64,000 bases of DNA from CAVYXK01 sp963708245. GTDB taxonomy: Bacteria > Pseudomonadota > Alphaproteobacteria > Acetobacterales > Acetobacteraceae. Each line of letters begins with the position of its first letter. Within the stretch, counting starts at the first letter, position 1. The stretch covers positions 8,060,001 to 8,124,000 of the forward strand of contig OY970201.1 in NCBI GenBank assembly GCA_963708245.1, in the 5' to 3' direction. The translations under genes were made by a program, and so were the position numbers. Shown in pieces: positions 51,507 through 60,429 of the stretch. A model generated the notes under the pieces. That model was not told the origin of the DNA, made no database searches, and was given only the letters and a program-made list of their open reading frames with translations.

Positions 51507-51836
51507 TAGGCGGATCTTGTAGCGGCGGCCGGGTTGCAGTGGCTGGGGCGTGTGGTGGCTGTCGCGGTGCGTCAGGTTGAGCACGGCGAGCGCGACCCGC
51601 AACGAGGTGCCGTCCGGCGCCACGTCGTTCAACCGCGCGGCCAGCAGGGCGAGCGGCTGATCCACGGCGATCTCGGCTTCCAGCACGGCAGAGCCGAGGA
51701 TTTCCAGGCGCTCGGTCAGCGGTTCGGTGTCGAACGTAAGCGACTTGGCGCTATTCGCCGACAGCGCATTGTCGTTCCGGCTTAAAAATGGAGCGACGTT
51801 CGCGGACCTTGCCAAACGCCTAGATCACCTCGGTGA

Positions 51837-52470
51837 GCAGCACATCGGTATGCCGAAGGCCACTACGATCGGATCTTCGCGGCCGGGCCGGCCCAAAGGC
51901 TGCAAGCGTCGGCACAGCCCCGCAGGGACATTCTTGACAGGTTCGTCGCAGATATGGAGCGCGCCGGCGTCGAAGTCGGGGTAGTTACTGGCGTGCCGAA
52001 CAGCGTGATTGCCGAGGTCATCCGAACCTATCCCGACCGCTTTATGGGTTTCGCGGCGCTCAGCCCGCATGACGGCATGCGGGCGGTGCGCGAACTGGAG
52101 CGGCTTGTGCGCGAGCACGGCCTGGGCGGGCTGCGGGTCTCCGCGCTTTACAACGGGCTTCCGGCCAGTGACCGCCGCTATTATCCGCTCTATGCGAAAT
52201 GCGTCGAGCTTGACGTGCCGGTGCGAATCTATACCGCGATGACGTATGCCAATGATCGCCCGTACGACCTCGGGCATCCGCGGCATCTTGATCAGATCGC
52301 GATGGATTTTCCCGAGCTCCGCATCGTCGCCGGACTTGGAGGGTGGCCTTGGGTGGGTGAAACGGTCGCCCTGATGCGGCGACATCCGAACCTCTATTGC
52401 GATACGGCCGCGCACCGCCCTCGCCATTTTGCAACTCCAGGCTCCGGCTGGGAACCGCTGCTGCAATTAG
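51837..52470 (+). pseudogene. amidohydrolase-family gene, 5' part (start missing), split by IS701
   Basis: The frame opens after a TGA at 51834 and reads YAEGHYDRIFAAGPAQRLQA, DILDRFVADMERAGVEVGVV, RFMGFAALSPHDGMRAVREL, HGLGGLRVSALYNGLPASD, DVPVRIYTAM and PELRIVAGLGGWPWVGETVA, an amidohydrolase_2 barrel. The first metal motif (H-x-H) is missing because the 5' end joins CocE debris. It ends at the IS701 insertion in LLQL. The rest is at 54018-54185. Confidence 0.85.
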
Positions 52471-54017
52471 TCCTACTGCGTCACTCATCATGCCGCGCTT
52501 AAGGGCTGGCGCCTATGCCCGCAGCAGGGACATCGCGGCAGTGCATGGACGAAGGTACGTGCGAGACGGATGCGCAGCGTCGCAATCGAGTTCGGCACAT
52601 GACGCTGCGAACGCAGCGGCAGCTCCTCTGGGTCGGTAACCTGCGGGAACGGCAGGTCGCTGGCCGCGCCAGGCGCGGGCAAGTCCTGAGGGGGGAATCG
52701 TCGCCTTCTCGGAGACCAGGAATCCGTAGGCCGCAATGCATAGGCTTGCGTGATGGTGAAAGCCCCGCCAGCCGCGGCCTTCGTAATGGCCGAGCCCGAC
52801 CTCCTGCTTCAGATCCAGATAGTCGCGTTCGATCCGCCAGCGCAGCTTGGTGAGATCCACCATCCGCTCGAACGTGATGTCCGACGGCAGCGTGGAAAGC
52901 CAGTAATGGTCCGGTTCGCTCGCGCCCTCTGGCCACTCGATCAGCAGCCACTCTTCCGCCGCAGGTTCGTTGCGTTTGGTATCATCGTGTGCCGGACGCA
53001 CCCGCAGGCGGGCAAAGCGTGAGCTCAGTGCCGTGTTGCTGCCCTCTCGCCAGGTGATCGGCTGCCAGGCGTCGGCGGCCAGCTCGATCGCCAGCTGCTT
53101 GGCCGAGACCGGCTGATGCGCATCATCACGGCGCGGCCGTTTGGGCGGCCGGCCGCGGCCCGACCATGCCGGGGCTGGCACTGCTGCCTCGCCCGGCCGC
53201 CAGACTGCTGTGGTGGGTAGGATGCCGGCCACGTAGGGCTGTCCGAGTTCGCTGATCCCGCCACGCAGCGTAGCGTTGTTGCCATAGGCTGGGTCCATCA
53301 GCGCCACTGCCGCCGGCAGGCCATCAGCGTGGGCTTGGCGCATTTGCCGCAGCGCGATCTCCGGCTTGGTCTGGAACGTAACCTCCGCCGGCACGCCCGC
53401 GGTGATCCGCCGCACCGGGTCGTCAGCCCAGTCCTGCGGCAGATACAATCGATAGGCGACCGGCAGGCTGGCCTGGTGGGTGGCCACCGAGAGGCTCACC
53501 GCCACCTGGCAGTTCTCCTGCTTGCCAAGCTGCCCGCAGTATTGCCGCGCCACGCCGACCGAGTGGTGGCCCTTCTTGGGGAACGCCGTGTCGTCGATGA
53601 TCCAGGCCTGGATCGGCTCATCGCCGGTGATGGATGGCAGCACCAACTCGCGCACCCGGGTCAGCATCGCCTGGTCCGACCATGGGGCTTGCGCCACCAG
53701 ATGCAGCAGCGACTGGTGCTGGGCCGCGGTCCGCTCTGGTGCGGTCACCGCCGCCAGCGGTTCGACGCTCTTGCGGCCCTCGGTCGAGATCAAGCCGATG
53801 CAGTAGTCTTGAAACGGTGCGACCCGGTCGGCATGGCCGAGCACCGAGGCCAAATCCGCCGCGTAGGCTCTGAACCGGGCTTCCGTGCCAGACCGATCGC
53901 GAAGATCCATGCCGCCCTCCCCGAGCGGTTCGAATCTTCACCCGTACCATAGCGCGACCGCGTCGCAGCAAGGGCTAAATCAGGCCGTCAGCCCGTCCGG
54001 TTTGCGACTCAGTAGGA
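52471..54017 (-). mobile_element. IS701-family insertion sequence, copy 2, 1547 bp
   Basis: Same ends and length as the copy at 24870-26416, opposite orientation, with TTAG duplicated on both sides (52467-52470, 54018-54021). Very few base differences from copy 1 are seen (one is A versus G in the run near 52700), so transposition was recent. Removing it with one TTAG rejoins the amidohydrolase frame. Confidence 0.96.
52513..53910 (-). CDS. IS701-family transposase (copy 2)
   Basis: 465 residues, the same protein as copy 1 (24977-26374) with all DDE segments (WIIDDTAFPKKGHH, AVALMDPAYGNN, RWRIERDYLDLKQEVG). The reading frame is intact. It lies antisense to the interrupted amidohydrolase gene. 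Confidence 0.95.
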   Translation of the reverse strand: MDLRDRSGTEARFRAYAADLASVLGHADRVAPFQDYCIGLISTEGRKSVEPLAAVTAPERTAAQHQSLLHLVAQAPWSDQAMLTRVRELVLPSITGDEPIQAWIIDDTAFPKKGHHSVGVARQYCGQLGKQENCQVAVSLSVATHQASLPVAYRLYLPQDWADDPVRRITAGVPAEVTFQTKPEIALRQMRQAHADGLPAAVALMDPAYGNNATLRGGISELGQPYVAGILPTTAVWRPGEAAVPAPAWSGRGRPPKRPRRDDAHQPVSAKQLAIELAADAWQPITWREGSNTALSSRFARLRVRPAHDDTKRNEPAAEEWLLIEWPEGASEPDHYWLSTLPSDITFERMVDLTKLRWRIERDYLDLKQEVGLGHYEGRGWRGFHHHASLCIAAYGFLVSEKATIPPSGLARAWRGQRPAVPAGYRPRGAAAAFAASCAELDCDAAHPSRTYLRPCTAAMSLLRA

Positions 54018-54185
54018 TTAGGGAATACCCTTCTGCGGGACAAAGTGATGGTCGGGTTGTCGTGGGAAACCATCGGCTTGCCGCTGGAGACGCTGATTGG
54101 CGAATATATGCAGTTGCCGCTGAAGGACGCGGTGAAGGATAAATGGTTGTACGAAAATGCACTCCGGTTCTTAAGGTTGGGCTGA
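54018..54185 (+). pseudogene. amidohydrolase-family gene, 3' part
   Basis: Continues the 5' part at the TTAG junction: LLQ-LGNTLLRDKVMVGLSWET and IGLPLETLIGEYMQLPLKDA, ending LRFLRLG at the TGA 54183-54185. The segment KVMVGLSWE-like (usually K-FGSD-P/W) is the last barrel strand of amidohydrolase_2 proteins, here with Leu-Ser-Trp in place of the usual Ser/Thr-Asp. Confidence 0.82.
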
Positions 54186-54314
54186 CATTTAATTCAACAC
54201 GGACGAAAGTGCGGGGGCCACGGAATTTGATTTGAGCGACGGTGGCCGGAGCATGAGCTTTACAAACAAGCAAACGGGACCCACAGTTTCTGCATCCTGC
54301 GACAGGGGGCCGAG

Positions 54315-55274
54315 ATGTCGGAAAGCAGCCGTTCGTTCCAACCCGTGGATTCGTCCGTCACCGCCCGCTATTCCGAAATCGCTACCTTCATGCGTGCGGC
54401 CCGAGTGCCGGTGGAGCGCCCGCTCGATATCGCGCTGTTCGGGGTACCGTTCGACATCGGCGCCACGTACCGCTCGGGTGCGAGGCAGGGTCCCGCCGGC
54501 GTTCGGGAAGCCTCCCGCCTGATCCGGCAGGTCAACCCGACCACTGGGGTCGCGCCGTTCCGGCTATGCAATCTCGGAGATGTGGGCGATGCTCCCACCC
54601 ATCCGCTCAGTATCGGGCATAGCATCGAGCTGATCGGCGCGTTCTGCGCCCGCATTCACGAGATAGGCGCAGCGCCGATCGCGGTGGGCGGCGATCACAC
54701 CATCCCGCTGCCGATCCTACGGGCAGTCGGTCGGAACCGTCCGCTCGGGTTGATCCAGATCAATTCGCATGCCGACATCTTCGACACGTTCATGGGCGAC
54801 AAATATAACCACGCGACCTTTGTCCGCCGCGCTATAGAAGAAGGACTGCTCGACCCGGTGCGGATCATACAGATCGGGCTGCGCGGCACGCTCTATGGCG
54901 ACGATGATCTGGCATTCGGCCGCAGCGCCGGGCTGCGTATGCTCAGCATGGATGAATACGAAGAACTGGGCCGGGCCGCCGTCGTGCAGGAGATCCGACG
55001 CGTGGTCGGGGACGGCCCGACCTACATCACCATCGACATCGACGGGCTGGACCCGACCGATGCGCCCGGCACTGGGGTGCCGGAACCGGGCGGCATCCGG
55101 ATGCGCGATGCGCAGATGATGCTGCGCGCGATCACCGGTTTGCATATCGTGGGCGGGGATATCTGCGAGGTGGTGCCGTCCCTCGACCCGACTGGCATCA
55201 CCTGCATCAACGCGGCGAACCTGTTATTCGAGCTGACCTGTCTTGTCGCCACAGCACGTGCCGCACGCGGATGA
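54315..55274 (+). CDS. agmatinase/arginase-family ureohydrolase with a substituted metal ligand
   Basis: 319 residues, start with GGGGGCCGAG upstream. Domain landmarks of the family: VPFDIGATYRSGARQGPAGV, VGGDHTIPLPI (His128), the second motif QINSHADIFDTFMG, and TYITIDIDGLDPTDAPGTG (Asp241, Asp243). In ordinary members the second motif is D-A-H-x-D; here it is N150-S-H152-A-D154, so one bridging manganese Asp is Asn. The rest (GTPEPGG-like VPEPGGIRMRDAQ) is typical of SpeB-type enzymes that act on agmatine or guanidine compounds. Activity is uncertain. Confidence 0.85.
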   Translation: MSESSRSFQPVDSSVTARYSEIATFMRAARVPVERPLDIALFGVPFDIGATYRSGARQGPAGVREASRLIRQVNPTTGVAPFRLCNLGDVGDAPTHPLSIGHSIELIGAFCARIHEIGAAPIAVGGDHTIPLPILRAVGRNRPLGLIQINSHADIFDTFMGDKYNHATFVRRAIEEGLLDPVRIIQIGLRGTLYGDDDLAFGRSAGLRMLSMDEYEELGRAAVVQEIRRVVGDGPTYITIDIDGLDPTDAPGTGVPEPGGIRMRDAQMMLRAITGLHIVGGDICEVVPSLDPTGITCINAANLLFELTCLVATARAARG

Positions 55275-55323
55275 ACATCGGCTGAACGCCACGACCCATA
55301 TGGTTCTTGAGGTGAACCCCTAA

Positions 55324-56289
55324 GTGTCCGTCCGGGAACAAATTGAGTTTTTAGAATCGCTTAGCGGGTCACCCTTGAAGCCATTGAATCGCCTGTGATT
55401 TTCTCTCCCCCGAGCATCGATTCGGGGGACTGGATGTGGACCAAGGAGAACCGGACGCGGTACGACCGCACCCGACTGCGCTATGAGAGCGATCTGACTG
55501 ATGCCGAATGGGCCGAGGTGGAACCATTGATCCCCCCGGCCAAGCCGGGCGGCAACAAGCGGAGCGTTGATATCCGCCAGGTGGTGAACGGCGTGATGTA
55601 TGTGCTGAGCACCGGCTGCCAATGGCGGGCGATCCCCAAGGACCTGCCGCCGCGGAGCACAGTGCACGACTATCTGGAACGATGGACCTGGGACGGCACG
55701 CTGGAGCGACTGCATCACGCATTGTATGTGAAATGTCGTGAGCAGGCCTCGCGAGAGGCCAGCCCGACCGCCGCGGTGATTGATGCGCAGAGCGTGAAGA
55801 GCGCCGAAAAAGGGGGGCCTCGATCGATCCGCATGGGTATGATGCGGGGAAGAAGATCAAGGGCAAGAAGCGGCACGTCCTGGTCGATACCCAGGGTTTG
55901 CTGCTACAGGCCATCGTGACGGCGGCGGACATCCAGGATCGCGATGGCGGCGCCATGCTGCTGGCGACGCTGTTCGGGATGTTTCCGTTCCTGCTGAAGC
56001 TTTATGCCGATGGCGGCTATCAGGGGCGGCGATTCCAGGAGGCGTTGAAGCGTGTCGTGTCGCAGGCCGAGGTGGAGATCGTCAAACGATCTGACCAGGC
56101 CAAGGGCTTTGTCGTGCTACCAAAGCGATGGGTGGTCGAACGCACGCTGGCGTGGCTCAACCGATGTCGTCGACTGGGTAAGGATTGGGAAAATCTCAAT
56201 GTGAAGGCGCGTGCCTTTCTGTTGCTCGCTTCCATCCGTCTCATGGTCAGACGGCTATGCAGGAACTAGCAATGTTCCCGGACAAACTC
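55324..56289 (+). mobile_element. IS427-like IS5-family insertion sequence, copy B, 966 bp
   Basis: Ends GTGTCCGTCCGGGAACA and TGTTCCCGGACAAACTC are bordered by TAA on both sides (55321-55323, 56290-56292), a clean three-base duplication. It is nearly identical to copy A at 5062-6027, in opposite orientation. It sits between the agmatinase-like gene and the GYD protein gene without breaking either. Confidence 0.94.
55434..56269 (+). CDS. IS5-family transposase by programmed frameshift (copy B)
   Basis: The first frame begins MWTKENRTRYDRTRLRYESD and would stop at 55919; a slip on the A5G6 run near 55810 changes to the frame that reads GKKRHVLVDTQGLLLQAIVT and ends at 56269. The combined product of about 278 residues has the DDE pattern seen in copy A (DAQSVKS, ADGGYQG, VVERTLAWLNR). 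Confidence 0.9.
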
Positions 56290-56317
56290 TAAGAGGAGTG
56301 GCCCGCCAGTGCTGCCC

Positions 56318-56348
56318 GAAGAAACGAAGGGCGGCAAGATGCCGCCCC
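56318..56348 (-). terminator. probable terminator after the GYD-domain gene
   Basis: On the minus strand, GGGCGGC-ATCTT-GCCGCCC is followed by TTCGTTTCTTC. The stem begins about a dozen bases after the gene's stop at 56360. The T-run is interrupted by C and G, so termination may be moderate. Confidence 0.6.
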
Positions 56349-56359
56349 CTGATAGCTCG

Positions 56360-56698
56360 TTATTGTTGACCGGGTGGCTTGTAAGCGCCGCGAATTTGCC
56401 TCGCCTTCTCCCGAATGCCCTTAATCTCCTCCATCGTGAAGAGGCGCGTCATCTGGACGTTCTGAATGGTGCCGGCGGATACCGCGACGCCGCTTATAGC
56501 AGGTGCCATAGCGGGGTCAGTCACGTCGAAAATCACCATCACCCCAGGACCATTGGTAGCCGTACCGTACATCGCAACAAGCTTCCCCCCGGCGGCTGAA
56601 AGCAATTGTTCAACCGCCGCCTGCCGGTTGGTATTGGGATTGTCCCTCATCGCGTTCAGGGCTTGCGGTGTATAAGCTGCCGTCAAACAGAACAACAT
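56360..56698 (-). CDS. GYD-domain protein
   Basis: 112 residues. MLFCLTAAYTPQALNAMRDN, RQAAVEQLLSAAGGKLVAMY and GPGVMVIFDVTDPAMAPAIS, VAVSAGTIQNVQMTRLFTM follow the GYD (ferredoxin-like) domain pattern. These small cytosolic proteins are common near stress or transport genes but have no settled function. The gene is monocistronic, with its own hairpin terminator. Confidence 0.85.
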   Translation of the reverse strand: MLFCLTAAYTPQALNAMRDNPNTNRQAAVEQLLSAAGGKLVAMYGTATNGPGVMVIFDVTDPAMAPAISGVAVSAGTIQNVQMTRLFTMEEIKGIREKARQIRGAYKPPGQQ

Positions 56699-56816
56699 AG
56701 TCGTCTCCCCCAGCTTGTTGTTAGTAGCGCGGCCAAGCTGGGCGCTATTTTAACAATTGTCAAATCCGTACCGACCAGGGAAAGCGAGAGCTGTTCGGTT
56801 GGTGCGCTTGCCGCCC

Positions 56817-58736
56817 CTAAGCCGGCACGGCCAGCCCGGTGCCAAGCTCGGCGGGTGCGACCTCGGAGGCGAGGAAGCCTTCGAACACTAGCAGATGCCA
56901 GAGTGCCAGGCTGTGGTCGAACCGCGCGGCCACGTGCTCGTCAAGAAGCTGGCGGATCGCGTCCGGCCCGAACAGTCCGCAATCCAGCATGCGCTCGGAT
57001 AACAACCGCGCGCGCAGCCGTGCATCCTCGCGCCGGAACAGGCCGGCCAGCGACGTTGCGAAGCCCTGCTTGCGCCGGTAGAGCAACTCGTGCGGCAGCT
57101 TCGTCTCCAGCGCGCGCTTCAGCACGTATTTCCCCTCCCCGCCGCGCAGCTTCAGCTTGGGCGGCAGCGACAGCCCCCATTCGATCAGCCGGTAATCGAG
57201 CAATGGCGCTCGCACCTCCAGCGAATTCGCCATGCTGGCGCGATCCACCTTGGTCAGGATGTCGCCGACCAGCCAGGTGTGGATGTCGACGTACTGCGCC
57301 TGCACCAGCGGATCATCCGATCCGCTCTCTTCCATCAGGGCGGGTACACGCGCGCTGGGGTCATATCCGTCCAACGCCGCCTCCAGTCCCGGCGAGAATA
57401 GCGCCCGCCGTCGTTCATCATGCACCCGCGCGACCGTGCGGTAATAGCCGAGCGCGCTGTCGAGACTCAGCTCGTTCAGCGTGTGGCGCGCACGCAACCA
57501 TTGCGGCGCCCGATCCAGCTTCGGATAAACGCGCGCCAGCCGGCCCACCACCTGCCGCCGCACGCGCGCCGGCAGCCAGCGTCGTGCGCCCTCCACGAGG
57601 CTGTGCCAGCGATATCGCCGGTACCCGGCGAACACCTCGTCGCCGCCATCGCCGGAGACCGCCACGGTTGCGTATCGCCGCGCCAGCGCCGACACACGAT
57701 AGGTCGGCACCGAGGACTGGTCGCCGAACGGCTCGCCGAAGATGCGTCCCTGTGCGCGCGCCGCCTCGATCATATCGATCGCCGCCGCTGCCTCGTTGTG
57801 CTGCACCGTGCCGTAGCGACGCGCAACCATCTCGGCATACGGCGTCTCGTCCTCGGCACCGGCAAAGCCGATGGTGAAGGTATCGAGCCCCTGGTGAAGC
57901 TCCGCCGCGGTGGCGACCACGGCACTGGAATCCACCCCGCCTGACAGGAACGCCCCCAGCGGCACGTCGGAGATCAGCCGTTTCGCGGTGCAATCGATCA
58001 GCTGCGTCCTCAGCTCCGCGATTGCCTGGGTCTCGCCGATGGCGCGTCTCTCGGTCGCCGGTCGCCAGTAGCGCTGGGGCGCGGGCACCGGCGCATCGTG
58101 GCGCAGCAGGAGGTAATACGCCGCCGGCAACTTATGAACACCGCGATAGATCGAGTCCGGGTCCGGCACGTAGCCGTAGGTGAAGAAATCTTCCACGGCC
58201 GTCGGGCGGATGCGTCGCGGCAGGTCCGGTACGACGTTCAGCGCGGCCATTTCGGAACCGAAGACAATCCGCCCATCGGGCAGCGTCGCGTAATAGAGCG
58301 GCTTTTTGCCAATCCGGTCGCGCGCCAGGAACAGCACCCGGCGATTGCGGTCCCAGATGGCCAGCGCGAAGAACCCGTTCAGCCGCTGCAGACAGTCGGG
58401 CCCCCAACTCTCCCATGCGTGCACAATGGTCTCGGTGTCGCAATGCGTACGAAACTGATGCCCCAGTTCCTCTAGTTCGGGACGCAGCTCCTGGAAATTG
58501 TAAATCATACCATTGTACACGATCGCGACCGATCCATCCTCGCTGTAGATCGGCTGCTGGCCGCCCTCGGGATCAATGATCGCCAGCCGGCGACTGCCCA
58601 GGCCGACGCCGCGCTCAACGTGGAACCCGTCGCCATCCGGACCGCGATGGCGGATCGCCTCGGTCATCCGCCGCAGCAACGCGGTATCGATCCTCGCTGC
58701 GCCGTCGGGATCAAAAATGCCTGCCAGTCCGCACAT
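56817..58736 (-). CDS. asnB: glutamine-hydrolysing asparagine synthase family protein
   Basis: 639 residues from ATG at 58736, where the mature N-terminal nucleophile Cys2 follows (MCGLAGIFDPDG); the frame upstream is chance. Glutaminase part: LGSRRLAIIDPEGGQQPIYS, VYNGMIYNFQELRPELEELG. Synthetase part: the PP-loop LGAFLSGGVDSSAVVATAAE, SGDGGDEVFAGYRRY, and VDRASMANSLEVRAPLLDY. It transfers ammonia from glutamine to an aspartate or another acceptor. Members near glycosyltransferases (as here at 62339) often work in polysaccharide amidation, so an exopolysaccharide role is possible; plain asparagine synthesis also fits. Confidence 0.9.
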   Translation of the reverse strand: MCGLAGIFDPDGAARIDTALLRRMTEAIRHRGPDGDGFHVERGVGLGSRRLAIIDPEGGQQPIYSEDGSVAIVYNGMIYNFQELRPELEELGHQFRTHCDTETIVHAWESWGPDCLQRLNGFFALAIWDRNRRVLFLARDRIGKKPLYYATLPDGRIVFGSEMAALNVVPDLPRRIRPTAVEDFFTYGYVPDPDSIYRGVHKLPAAYYLLLRHDAPVPAPQRYWRPATERRAIGETQAIAELRTQLIDCTAKRLISDVPLGAFLSGGVDSSAVVATAAELHQGLDTFTIGFAGAEDETPYAEMVARRYGTVQHNEAAAAIDMIEAARAQGRIFGEPFGDQSSVPTYRVSALARRYATVAVSGDGGDEVFAGYRRYRWHSLVEGARRWLPARVRRQVVGRLARVYPKLDRAPQWLRARHTLNELSLDSALGYYRTVARVHDERRRALFSPGLEAALDGYDPSARVPALMEESGSDDPLVQAQYVDIHTWLVGDILTKVDRASMANSLEVRAPLLDYRLIEWGLSLPPKLKLRGGEGKYVLKRALETKLPHELLYRRKQGFATSLAGLFRREDARLRARLLSERMLDCGLFGPDAIRQLLDEHVAARFDHSLALWHLLVFEGFLASEVAPAELGTGLAVPA

Positions 58737-58830
58737 TGCGTTGTCTCTCCTGTGCCGAGCGCCAGCCAAGCGAACACGGCGCGCTTGCGCGAGGCAAGCG
58801 CGATCGACGGCGAAAGGCGTTACGGTTGTG

Positions 58831-59916
58831 TCACGGGCTCGAACCGGTTGAGGTCTTTCCGGCCGCGGCACCCTCGCCCGCCGCGCTATGCGCAGCGCCC
58901 CCCGGGTCGGGGCCCGGGGGCAGGCTCTCCCCCGCAAGTGCAGGTGAGGTGGAGTTCGGCCGCGAGACGAACACCTGCCAGCCCGCCAGCGAGAACCACA
59001 ACCGGTGCCCGTGCAGGAAATCCTGCCCGATCAGCCCCTGCCACAGCCGATCCGCTACCGCCGGCTCCTGATTAATCTCCCGCGGCAGATCGAGCACGGG
59101 CAGCACCGGGTTCGCCGCAACCCAGGCGCCGACGCGCAGGCTGTGGAACCGGTGCAGCGGCGCGCTCATCGTGTCCGGGCCAGCACCGCTGAGCAAGACT
59201 GCCGGATCGGACCTTAGGGCCTTCTCGCTGATCCCGAGACGATCGACGAAAGCAAGCGTCACCGCGCTGCGTTGCGAGCCGGTGTCCAGCAAAGCCATTG
59301 CCTTCACGCCGTCGAGCTCAATCGGCAACAGCAGGCGATGCGGATATTCCACGCTGTGCCGACCGACCCGCACCCCTTCGAGGGGGGTCGCTGCCTCCGG
59401 CCATGGCGGTGCCTTGAGCCAGCATGGTTCGCCGCGATATAGCGTCATCCGCCCGTCCGGGGCGTCGAGATCGACGGTGAACCAGCGCAAGACGTCGGTC
59501 CCTAGGACCCCGTCAGCCCCGCCCTGCAACGGGGTCACGTTGAGGTCGCCGACCGCGACGCTGCGCATCGGCAGCTCGATGCCGGCCAGTTCGAAACTGT
59601 CCACTTTCGCGTCGAAATACGCGGTCGGTCCGCCGACTCCCCAGCTTCGTGTCCCGTGCCCCATGTCGGGGTAGAGGTGCAGGCGCGAGACGGCATCTGT
59701 CGTGAGCAGCGTCCGCTCCGCCCCGGTATCGACCACCAGCCGCGCGGTATGGCCCTCGATCCCGACGGGCACCAGCACCAGCTTCGACCGCGTCTCCACC
59801 GGTGTTTCGCCGAGCTTCTCGAGCTTGCAGTCACCGACGCCGTACATCGCGTTGACCATCGGTTGACAGCCGGCCAGAGCCAGCAGTCCGAGCAGCGCCA
59901 CAAGACGAAGGCTCAC
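58831..59916 (-). CDS. aspartyl protease-like lipoprotein with two DTG motifs
   Basis: 361 residues, GTG start at 59916 overlapping the mscL stop. The signal ends in a lipobox LALAGC (Cys17), so a lipoprotein anchored to a membrane. Two retropepsin-like halves are visible: ARLVVDTGAERTLLT (Asp63) with VLGTDVLRWF, and AMALLDTGSQRSAVT (Asp211) with GLIGQDFLHG. Bacterial single-chain aspartyl protease-like proteins of this kind are known but mostly uncharacterised. Two DTG sites in one chain would allow an intramolecular pepsin-like active site. The C-terminus after SRPNSTSP is disordered. Confidence 0.82.
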   Translation of the reverse strand: MSLRLVALLGLLALAGCQPMVNAMYGVGDCKLEKLGETPVETRSKLVLVPVGIEGHTARLVVDTGAERTLLTTDAVSRLHLYPDMGHGTRSWGVGGPTAYFDAKVDSFELAGIELPMRSVAVGDLNVTPLQGGADGVLGTDVLRWFTVDLDAPDGRMTLYRGEPCWLKAPPWPEAATPLEGVRVGRHSVEYPHRLLLPIELDGVKAMALLDTGSQRSAVTLAFVDRLGISEKALRSDPAVLLSGAGPDTMSAPLHRFHSLRVGAWVAANPVLPVLDLPREINQEPAVADRLWQGLIGQDFLHGHRLWFSLAGWQVFVSRPNSTSPALAGESLPPGPDPGGAAHSAAGEGAAAGKTSTGSSP

Positions 59917-60356
59917 GGGCGGACCCTGAGTTCGTCACGGATTTCCGTCAGCAGCGCCCCGGTGGGCGTCGGCCCGGCGGGTGCTGGGTCCTGGCGCATG
60001 TGCAGCCGGGTGAGCGCCTTGATCACCCAGAAGATCGCGAAGCTGACAATCAGGAAATTGATGATCGCATTGATGAACAGGCCCACGTTCACCGTCGCCG
60101 CACCCGCCTGCTGCGCCGCCGCCAGCGAGTCGTAGTGCCTCCCGTTCAGCGGGAAGAACCAGTTGGAGAAATCGACCCCGCCGAGCGCCAGCCCGATCAC
60201 CGGATTGATCACGTCCTTCACCAGGCTGTTGACGACGCCGGTGAAGGCGGCGCCGATGACGATACCGACCGCCAAGTCAACGACGTTGCCGCGCATGATG
60301 AAAGCGCGGAACTCAGTGACCCAGGAAAGCGTCCTGACGTTCAAGGCGTATGACAT
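59913..60356 (-). CDS. mscL: large-conductance mechanosensitive channel
   Basis: 147 residues from MSYALNVRTLSWVTEFRAFI (ATG at 60356 with GGAGGCAAGGCA upstream). TEFRAFIMRGNVVDLAVGIV plus IGAAFTGVVNSLVKDVINPV is the conserved N-helix and TM1, and AIINFLIVSFAIFWVIKAL the TM2. It opens under membrane tension to release solutes. It overlaps the protease-like gene by four bases, so both are made from one message. Confidence 0.95.
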   Translation of the reverse strand: MSYALNVRTLSWVTEFRAFIMRGNVVDLAVGIVIGAAFTGVVNSLVKDVINPVIGLALGGVDFSNWFFPLNGRHYDSLAAAQQAGAATVNVGLFINAIINFLIVSFAIFWVIKALTRLHMRQDPAPAGPTPTGALLTEIRDELRVRP

Positions 60357-60429
60357 TGCCTTGCCTCCGATTGCCGGTCCTCCGGCTGGTAGCCTAGCAT
60401 GCAATGTCTCGGATATTGGGAGGAAGCGC

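Larger units (their letters stand above)
49976..51790 (-). pseudogene. CocE/NonD-family hydrolase, C-terminal domain only, interrupted by an IS5
   Basis: Two pieces on either side of the IS restore one frame. Upstream of it: LTFDTEPLTERLEILGSAVL and RLNDVAPDGTSLRVALAVLN to PGRRYKIRL. Removing the IS and one TA gives RL-ILAETGHAFAPGHRIRLAL, then STTFWPIIWPSPAPVTLTLH and on to the stop at 49976. This is the jelly-roll domain of CocE-type X-Pro dipeptidyl-peptidase/cocaine esterase-like enzymes. The alpha/beta-hydrolase catalytic half upstream is missing, replaced at about 51790 by an amidohydrolase fragment. Confidence 0.85.

Noticed and set aside
58737..58937. Upstream extension of the asnB frame
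   Set aside because: The family requires Cys at position 2 after the initiator Met, which fixes the start at 58736.
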